Assembly: GCA_014800845.1 (NCBI GenBank) | Contig: JAAVFJ010000003.1 | Location: forward strand, 89,438 to 153,437 | Reading direction: 5' to 3' | From: Bacteroidales bacterium | GTDB taxonomy: Bacteria; Bacteroidota; Bacteroidia; Bacteroidales; Muribaculaceae | DNA length: 64,000 bases | In this document: in pieces, positions 59,249 to 64,000 of the stretch | How positions within the stretch are numbered: position 1 is the stretch's first letter | How the letters are laid out: every line of letters starts with the position of its first letter | Position numbers and translations under genes: made by a program | The notes under the pieces: model-generated | What the model saw: only the letters and a program-made list of their open reading frames with translations | Database searches by the model: none | Told to the model about the DNA's origin: nothing

Positions 59249-61699
59249 TTATTTATCGTCGTCGTCATCGTTGATGTAATAACCGCTGTGGCCTCGGTAG
59301 CCGTAGACGTTCTTGTAGCCGTAGCGATCATTATAGTAACTCTTCGTCGGGTCTATGCCGTTGAGTATGACAGCCATGTGCGGGAGTCGGTTCTCTTTGT
59401 AGACCTCCTCAAGCTCTGACAGCATTGACTTGCTGAACAGGCCTGCACGAATCACGAAGATGGTCATGTCTGCCACGCGGGCCAAAATTGAAGTATCGGC
59501 CACGAGGTCGTAAGGCGGACAGTCAAGCACAACGTAGTCGTATTCTTTCTTCAGCTCGCTGATGAGGTTGTCGAACTCCGGGGTGAGCAGCAATTCCACG
59601 GGGTTGGGAGGAATAGCACCCACGGGGAGCACATCAACACCGAAGTGGGCATCGCTCTTCACAATCAGGTCGTGAACATTGATAGTCTTGCCCGTGAGGT
59701 AAGTAGATACACCCTGAGCTGCGTTGCCGGCATATTTAGAGAGTGAGGCACGACGAAGGTCGACGTCAACCACCACCACTTTCTTGCCCTTGAGCGCGAG
59801 GGATTTGGCCAGGTTCATTGAGATGAATGTCTTACCGGAACCGGGGTTGAACGAGGTGAGCATGATTACTTCTGACTGGTCTTCGCGACCTAAGGTCATG
59901 AAGTCGAGCTGAGTACGTATCATGCGGAATGCCTCATTGATATAGCTTCGTGAGCGCTCCTTCACCACAATCTCAAGCTCGGCATCATCAGCCTTACGAG
60001 AGTTGGGGTGCAGCAAGCGGCGAATGGTCCATTTGCGCTTTTTGCGCTTGGGCGAAAGGGGCATCTCGCCAAGGAAGGGCACAGACAGATTAGCCAGGTC
60101 ACTCTTGCGGGTCACAGTGGTGTTGAACTGCATCATCAGGAAGATGATTGCCAGGGGGATGAGCATGCCGACAAGGATACCGGTGCCGAGTGCCTTGGTG
60201 AGCTGCATCTGGTTAGAGCTGCTTGCCGAGGCGGGGCGGAGCACTCGGATATTGTTGGCGGTCACCATGCGTGAGAGCTCTGTCTCCTCGCGCTTCTGCA
60301 ACAGATAGAGGTAGAGGTTTTCCTTTACTTTCTGCTGGCGCTCGATTGAGAGAATCTGTTTCTCCTGAGCGGGCACGGAGCTTGCTTTGCTGCCGAAATT
60401 GCTGCTTCGGCCGGCGGCGCGGCTTATCTGAATCTGATAGTTGGAGATTACGTTGCTGAGACTCTGGAGAATCAGCGCACGGTTGGAAGCGAGGTCGCTG
60501 TTCATCTGCGCTATTACGGGGTTGGCGGAAGTTGAATTCTGCAGCAGGTTGTCGCGCTTAATGAGCATCTTGTTGTATTCCTGAATCTGCGCTTCAATAG
60601 AGCCGGAAGCACCTGTGTTAGCGGGGATAAGACCGTCGGGGTTGCTGGTGATGTGGTCACGCAGGAACTTGGCGATGCTGAGCTGAGTGGTCACCTCATA
60701 GGCCTGAGCGTCATAATTCATGGACTGACCATAGAGCGAAGAGGCAGCGCTGGCTATGTCACCGGTGGGGGTAGAGCTCTTCACGTTAGATATGTCAGTG
60801 TCAATGCCGTTCAGGTCCTTTTCGATTACGGCCAGACGCTCGTTGATGAACTTGGCGGTGTTGGCAGCAGAGCGGTTTTGCTCCTCAACCCACATCTCAT
60901 TGTAAGCCTCAACCAGAGCGTTTACCACAGCGTTGGCGCGAGCACGGTTGATGTCGGTGTAGGAGATGGTCATGATTGAGCTGTAATTCTCGGGCATGCT
61001 GGTATTGACAGACTGTGACATGGAATTGGCCATAGCAGCCACAGGCACTCTGCGCACATAAAGCACCTCGGGGAAGTTGCTGTAATCGGATGCGGCCGAG
61101 ATAGATACCTTGCCCAGAGGGGTGTTGACCACCGAGCCGACAGGGATGCGAAGCGGTTTGCTCTCAATGATTGTGCCGTTGAGCATGAAGTCCGTGGCAA
61201 TCAGGTGATTGTCTCCGCTTTTTCTCAGAGTGAGCGCCACGCTTTCATCCTTGGGGCTGTCAAGGAAGCCGACTATCACGGGCATATCGCCATAGAGGTC
61301 CACCTGATGACCGAAGCCGTCGGTGGTGTAGGTAGTATTGAGGTTAAGGCGCTCCACCACGTCAGCCATCAAAGAGGGGGAGTGGAAGATAGCCATCTCA
61401 TTGTACATGTTCACATTGCCGTTGGCAATAGTACCGAGATCCTGCAGGGCGGCCAGCGGGTTAGAGGAGCGGGCCGTGCCGGCATTTCCTGAGAGGAAGA
61501 GCACTTCGGTGGTGGAAGTGTAGACCGGAGCCTGCAGTTTGAATCGATAATAAGAGTATCCGCAGCAGATCAGTACTGAAAGTATTATCCAATACTTCGC
61601 ATTCATCACTCTGCCCAAAAATTCTCTGTAATCAAAGAATGAGGAGGCTGAGGCCTTTTCTGTGGATGATGATTCTTTTTTGTTTTCTTCTGATGCCAT
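59249..61699 (-). CDS. Wzc-like polysaccharide co-polymerase / tyrosine autokinase
   Basis: Controls chain length and export of exopolysaccharide at the inner membrane. The 816-residue protein has an N-terminal Wzz domain between two helices (YWIILSVLICCGYSYY; LGTGILVGMLIPLAIIFLMM), a long coiled coil (LAVIEKDLNGIDTDISNVKS) and a C-terminal BY-kinase. The Walker A is FNPGSGKTF with K623, Walker A' is VVVVDVDLRRASLS, and Walker B is YVVLDCPPYD. The tail YYNDRYGYKNVYGYRGHSGYY is the tyrosine cluster that becomes phosphorylated, followed by DDDDDK. It follows the Wza-like gene by 67 bases. Confidence 0.94.
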   Translation of the reverse strand: MASEENKKESSSTEKASASSFFDYREFLGRVMNAKYWIILSVLICCGYSYYRFKLQAPVYTSTTEVLFLSGNAGTARSSNPLAALQDLGTIANGNVNMYNEMAIFHSPSLMADVVERLNLNTTYTTDGFGHQVDLYGDMPVIVGFLDSPKDESVALTLRKSGDNHLIATDFMLNGTIIESKPLRIPVGSVVNTPLGKVSISAASDYSNFPEVLYVRRVPVAAMANSMSQSVNTSMPENYSSIMTISYTDINRARANAVVNALVEAYNEMWVEEQNRSAANTAKFINERLAVIEKDLNGIDTDISNVKSSTPTGDIASAASSLYGQSMNYDAQAYEVTTQLSIAKFLRDHITSNPDGLIPANTGASGSIEAQIQEYNKMLIKRDNLLQNSTSANPVIAQMNSDLASNRALILQSLSNVISNYQIQISRAAGRSSNFGSKASSVPAQEKQILSIERQQKVKENLYLYLLQKREETELSRMVTANNIRVLRPASASSSNQMQLTKALGTGILVGMLIPLAIIFLMMQFNTTVTRKSDLANLSVPFLGEMPLSPKRKKRKWTIRRLLHPNSRKADDAELEIVVKERSRSYINEAFRMIRTQLDFMTLGREDQSEVIMLTSFNPGSGKTFISMNLAKSLALKGKKVVVVDVDLRRASLSKYAGNAAQGVSTYLTGKTINVHDLIVKSDAHFGVDVLPVGAIPPNPVELLLTPEFDNLISELKKEYDYVVLDCPPYDLVADTSILARVADMTIFVIRAGLFSKSMLSELEEVYKENRLPHMAVILNGIDPTKSYYNDRYGYKNVYGYRGHSGYYINDDDDDK

Positions 61700-61766
61700 A
61701 TTAAGCTATGGGATAGTAAGGATTGCTATATATGAGGGAAATAAGCTTCGGGGGAATGTGATTCAA

Positions 61767-62588
61767 TTACTTGGTAATCACAGCGATGAGAGAGATTACA
61801 GAACCGGCAAAACCGACGAGGCCCATCCATGTACTGATTTGGCGCCACTGGTTAGCGTTATTGTCGCTTTGTGCGGCCTTCTGGCTGTTGGGGGTTACAT
61901 ATATAATGTCGTTCTGCTGAAGGTAATACACCGGTGAGTCAAAGAGGTCCTTGCTCTTCAGGTCCACTTCGTAGACTTCGCGCTTGCCGTTCTTTTCGCG
62001 GATTACGGTTATGTTGCGCTTACCGGTGATGTTGAGGTCGCCGGCATCGGCAAGTGCCTGAAGAATGGTGTACTTGTCGTCCTTAAATTCGTAGTTGTGG
62101 GGAGAAGATACGTCGCCAAGTATGGTAATCTGTGCGTTAAGGAAGCTGACTGAGACGGTGAAGTCTTTCAGCAGCCCCTCTTTCAGAATACGGCTCTTGA
62201 TGAGCGCTTCGAGCTGAGTGCGTGTGAGGCCTTCAACATGAAGTGTGCCCAGAAGAGGGAAGACGATGTTGCCCTGAGCATCAACACGATAGCCATAGTC
62301 GCGCTTCTGAGACGCAGAGTTTGAAGTGGAGCCCATTCCGGTCATGTCAGAAGTGATAGTACCCGGCTGCAGATTGAAAAGAGTGCCCAGTTCGGGGTCT
62401 TTAGTGGTGACAACTATGCTCAGCAAGTCATCGGGTTCAATGAGAAGACCCATAGGGGAGGATGCTTGTGACACAGTTCCCGGCACAATGTCCTGCATGT
62501 ATTGCACCTCTTTGGGCGCTTTGCATGAAGTGAGAGTGAAAGCTGCCAGGAGAATGGCGGTCATGACGTGTAGGGCGTTACGCTTCAT
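61767..62588 (-). CDS. Wza-like polysaccharide export lipoprotein
   Basis: Outer-membrane exit channel of the exopolysaccharide system. The 273-residue precursor has a lipoprotein signal (LLAAFTLTSCKAP, lipid on the cysteine of LTSC). A Poly_export domain follows (LLIEPDDLLSIVVTTKDPELG), then an SLBB-type domain (AQITILGDVSSPHNYEF). The C-terminus ends in a hydrophobic helix (WMGLVGFAGSVISLIAVI), as in Bacteroidetes members. It is the first gene of the seven-gene operon wza-wzc-ugd-rmlA-rmlC-rmlB-thiF-like. Glycosyltransferases, flippase and polymerase are not in the window. Confidence 0.93.
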   Translation of the reverse strand: MKRNALHVMTAILLAAFTLTSCKAPKEVQYMQDIVPGTVSQASSPMGLLIEPDDLLSIVVTTKDPELGTLFNLQPGTITSDMTGMGSTSNSASQKRDYGYRVDAQGNIVFPLLGTLHVEGLTRTQLEALIKSRILKEGLLKDFTVSVSFLNAQITILGDVSSPHNYEFKDDKYTILQALADAGDLNITGKRNITVIREKNGKREVYEVDLKSKDLFDSPVYYLQQNDIIYVTPNSQKAAQSDNNANQWRQISTWMGLVGFAGSVISLIAVITK

Positions 62589-62710
62589 ATATTTCCGGAA
62601 TTAAATCAGTAGAGTGTAACTCTTTGATTGTTAATGCGATATTAGTTTTTAATCATGCTTGGACCGGCGTGATTTCAAAGAGCTGAAATCTTAGGACACG
62701 GTTTTGGGCG

Positions 62711-62718
62711 CAAAATTA
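62711..62718 (-). promoter_or_regulatory. -7 box of the exopolysaccharide operon
   Basis: CAAAATTA on the plus strand reads TAATTTTG on the minus strand. It leaves a leader of about 115 bases to the wza-like start, and is divergent from the rpiB promoter. The -33 box is not clear. Confidence 0.5.
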
Positions 62719-62741
62719 GCAAAAAAATCGCAGAAAATTTG

Positions 62742-62749
62742 TAACTTCG
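62742..62749 (+). promoter_or_regulatory. -7 box of rpiB-folB
   Basis: TAACTTCG is one base away from TAnnTTTG. It lies about 75 bases before the rpiB start and 23 bases from the divergent box for the exopolysaccharide operon. Confidence 0.4.
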
Positions 62750-62823
62750 CCAAAAATTTTGGTGCTAATTGATTGAAGCAGGTATGACGCTTTCGGTTGG
62801 TAGTACCTGAAAATAATGATATT

Positions 62824-63258
62824 ATGGCGAAAATAGCATTTGCCGGGGATCATGCCGGCTATGAATTGAAGAAACATCTCATGGATCGGGCCGTATCTAT
62901 GGGATATGAGGTAAAGGATTTCGGTACCTTCAGCGAGGACTCATGCGATTATCCTGACTATGCTCACCCTGCAGCCGAGGCTGTGGAGAGTGGCGACTGC
63001 GACTTTGGGATTGCTATGTGCGGCACCGGCAATGGTATCCAGATGACGCTTAACAAGCATCAGGGCATTCGCGCGGCACTCTGCTGGCAGCCCGAACTGG
63101 CTGTGTTGGCAAAGGAGCATAACAATGCCAATATACTTGTGCTCCCCGCCCGCTTTATCACTCGCGAGATGGCCGATAAGATTATGGACGCCTATCTGGA
63201 GGCAAAGTTTGAGGGTGGCCGCCACCAGCGCCGCATCGACAAGATACCCGTGAAGTAA
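62824..63258 (+). CDS. rpiB: Ribose 5-phosphate isomerase B
   Basis: Interconverts ribose 5-phosphate and ribulose 5-phosphate in the pentose phosphate pathway. From the start MAKIAFAGDHAGYELKKHL (62824), the protein has 144 residues. The RpiB/LacA fold shows GDHAGYELK and the catalytic cysteine/glycine loop MCGTGNGIQM. It overlaps folB by one base (TAATG). Confidence 0.96.
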   Translation: MAKIAFAGDHAGYELKKHLMDRAVSMGYEVKDFGTFSEDSCDYPDYAHPAAEAVESGDCDFGIAMCGTGNGIQMTLNKHQGIRAALCWQPELAVLAKEHNNANILVLPARFITREMADKIMDAYLEAKFEGGRHQRRIDKIPVK

Positions 63259-63644
63259 TGCCGCTGCTTTATATTCAGCTGAGAAACGTAAGGTTTTACG
63301 CTTACCACGGCGTGGGGGAGCAAGAGACCAGGGTTGGCGCAGAATATGTGGTCAACCTGAAGGCCGGGCTCCCTATGCCTCCTGGATGTTTCTCAGACAA
63401 TGTGGCGCAAACGCTGAATTATGCCGAGCTTTATGAGGAGGTAAGGCGAGAGTTTGAGAAACCTTGCCGCCTCATAGAGCATCTGGCCACAAATATAGCC
63501 GCAGCTTTGGCTCGACGCTTTGAGGAACTTGAAAGGCTTGAAATTGAGATTGTTAAGGTTCATCCGCCTATTCCCGGTTTTACAGGTTCGGCTGCGGTCG
63601 AGATTTTTTTTGAAAAAAAGGAGCTCAAAAATTTGGTCAACTGA
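63258..63644 (+). CDS. folB: Dihydroneopterin aldolase
   Basis: Cleaves dihydroneopterin to the pterin of folate. The 128-residue protein has the family pattern IQLRNVRFYAYHGVGEQE (the conserved YHGV), LNYAELYEEV, RLIEHLATNIA and the lysine in IVKVHPPIPGF. It is translationally coupled to rpiB, though the two pathways are unrelated. Confidence 0.94.
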   Translation: MPLLYIQLRNVRFYAYHGVGEQETRVGAEYVVNLKAGLPMPPGCFSDNVAQTLNYAELYEEVRREFEKPCRLIEHLATNIAAALARRFEELERLEIEIVKVHPPIPGFTGSAAVEIFFEKKELKNLVN

Positions 63645-63747
63645 AAATTTAGCAGTAATTTTGCAGCGTCAAAACAGAAGTGCTTAACTTCAAGTTTAAG
63701 GTAAGCGTTTTGATAATAGTTTTGATTTTTGAGTTGATAAGAGTAAT

Positions 63748-63821
63748 GGTTCGCTAGCTCAACTGAATAGAGCATCTGACTACGGATCAGAAGGTTACAG
63801 GTTTGAATCCTGTGCGAATCA
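63748..63821 (+). tRNA. tRNA-Arg (anticodon ACG)
   Basis: A complete 74-base cloverleaf. The acceptor arms are GGTTCGC (63748-63754) and GCGAATC (63814-63820) with discriminator A. The anticodon stem TCTGA/TCAGA encloses the loop CTACGGA, giving the anticodon ACG, which reads CGN arginine codons. The T arm is ACAGG-TTTGAAT-CCTGT. CCA is not encoded. Confidence 0.95.
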
Positions 63822-63832
63822 CAGTAAAACCC

Positions 63833-63869
63833 AGGAGTTGGAAGCAGTCAAAAGCTTCCAACTCCTTTT
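63833..63869 (+). terminator. Terminator after tRNA-Arg
   Basis: AGGAGTTGGAAGC and GCTTCCAACTCCT form a perfect 13-bp stem with an 8-base loop, followed by TTTTG. It begins 12 bases past the tRNA. Confidence 0.85.
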
Positions 63870-63924
63870 GTATAAGCGAGTTATTTAGGGTTCATATTGT
63901 ATATTAGGGCTCAGTAGAAAATCA

Positions 63925-64000
63925 ATGGGGATAAGCAAAAAGATTTGCGATACGGAAAAGGAAGAACTTCCTGTCAGCCACACCTCTGAGATTAGCACGG
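63925..64000 (+). other. Open frame running off the window end
   Basis: An ATG at 63925 opens 25 codons (MGISKKICDTEKEELPVSHT...) with no stop before the window end. This is too short to judge; it could be the start of a gene beyond the edge or chance. Confidence 0.2.

Noticed and set aside
63748-64000. Integration site of a mobile element at tRNA-Arg
   Set aside because: tRNA genes are frequent targets, but no direct repeat of the tRNA 3' end and no integrase is visible before the window ends; a normal terminator follows.

Overview
The window looks like a chromosomal segment of a gut-type Bacteroidales bacterium; Muribaculaceae or a close relative is my best guess. The sequence evidence is a fused LpxC-FabZ gene, a bacterial serine palmitoyltransferase, four large secreted proteins with type IX secretion (T9SS) style C-termini, a TamL-type outer-membrane lipoprotein, M56/TonB and BlaI-type regulators, and repeated promoter motifs of the Bacteroidetes form TAnnTTTG instead of a classic -10/-35. 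Species cannot be fixed from sequence alone.

Layout. 0.1-7 kb: phosphotransacetylase (pta), a secreted GH13 alpha-amylase with two starch-binding modules, and an LptF/LptG permease. 7-13 kb: a large secreted T9SS-type protein, then dnaJ-grpE and ispE. 13-18.7 kb: a HEPN/MNT toxin-antitoxin pair, a MATE exporter, an ECF-like sigma factor, apbE, a DJ-1/PfpI protein, and a likely anti-sigma-like membrane protein with a Spy-like periplasmic protein. 18.7-29.8 kb: a giant alpha-2-macroglobulin that lacks the thioester cysteine, an Omp28-type secreted protein, a VOC protein, a BlaI/BlaR-like pair behind a very clean operator, and a Crp/Fnr regulator. 30-36.8 kb: bifunctional DAHP synthase/chorismate mutase, the lipid A operon lpxD-lpxC/fabZ-lpxA, serine palmitoyltransferase, and a pRiA4b ORF-3-like protein. 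37-46 kb: a Sel1-repeat protein, a sugar-phosphate transferase that starts surface glycans, a DUF349 protein, a periplasmic cyclophilin, a cytidylate-kinase-like protein, an HdeD-like protein, the RNase P RNA and a YihY/BrkB membrane protein. 46-54.5 kb: a 1506-residue T9SS-type adhesin-like protein, a HAD phosphatase, TamL and an acyl-ACP thioesterase. 54.5-62.6 kb: an exopolysaccharide operon on the minus strand (Wza-like, Wzc-like, ugd, rmlA, rmlC, rmlB, ThiF-like). 62.8-64 kb: rpiB, folB and tRNA-Arg(ACG).

Much of the window serves the cell envelope: lipid A, sphingolipid, LPS transport, outer-membrane assembly, exopolysaccharide and secreted proteins. No complete mobile element or CRISPR array is visible.

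The most unusual non-coding signals are (1) 7-bp-period, telomere-like G-rich arrays that lie at or just after stop codons, with the G-rich strand always in the sense of the gene that ends there; (2) a two-copy dispersed hairpin element beside two of those arrays, one copy holding a perfect 28-bp inverted repeat; (3) a double-dyad operator in front of the BlaI-like gene; and (4) several genes whose promoter motif ends only 4 to 9 bases before the start codon, which suggests leaderless mRNAs.
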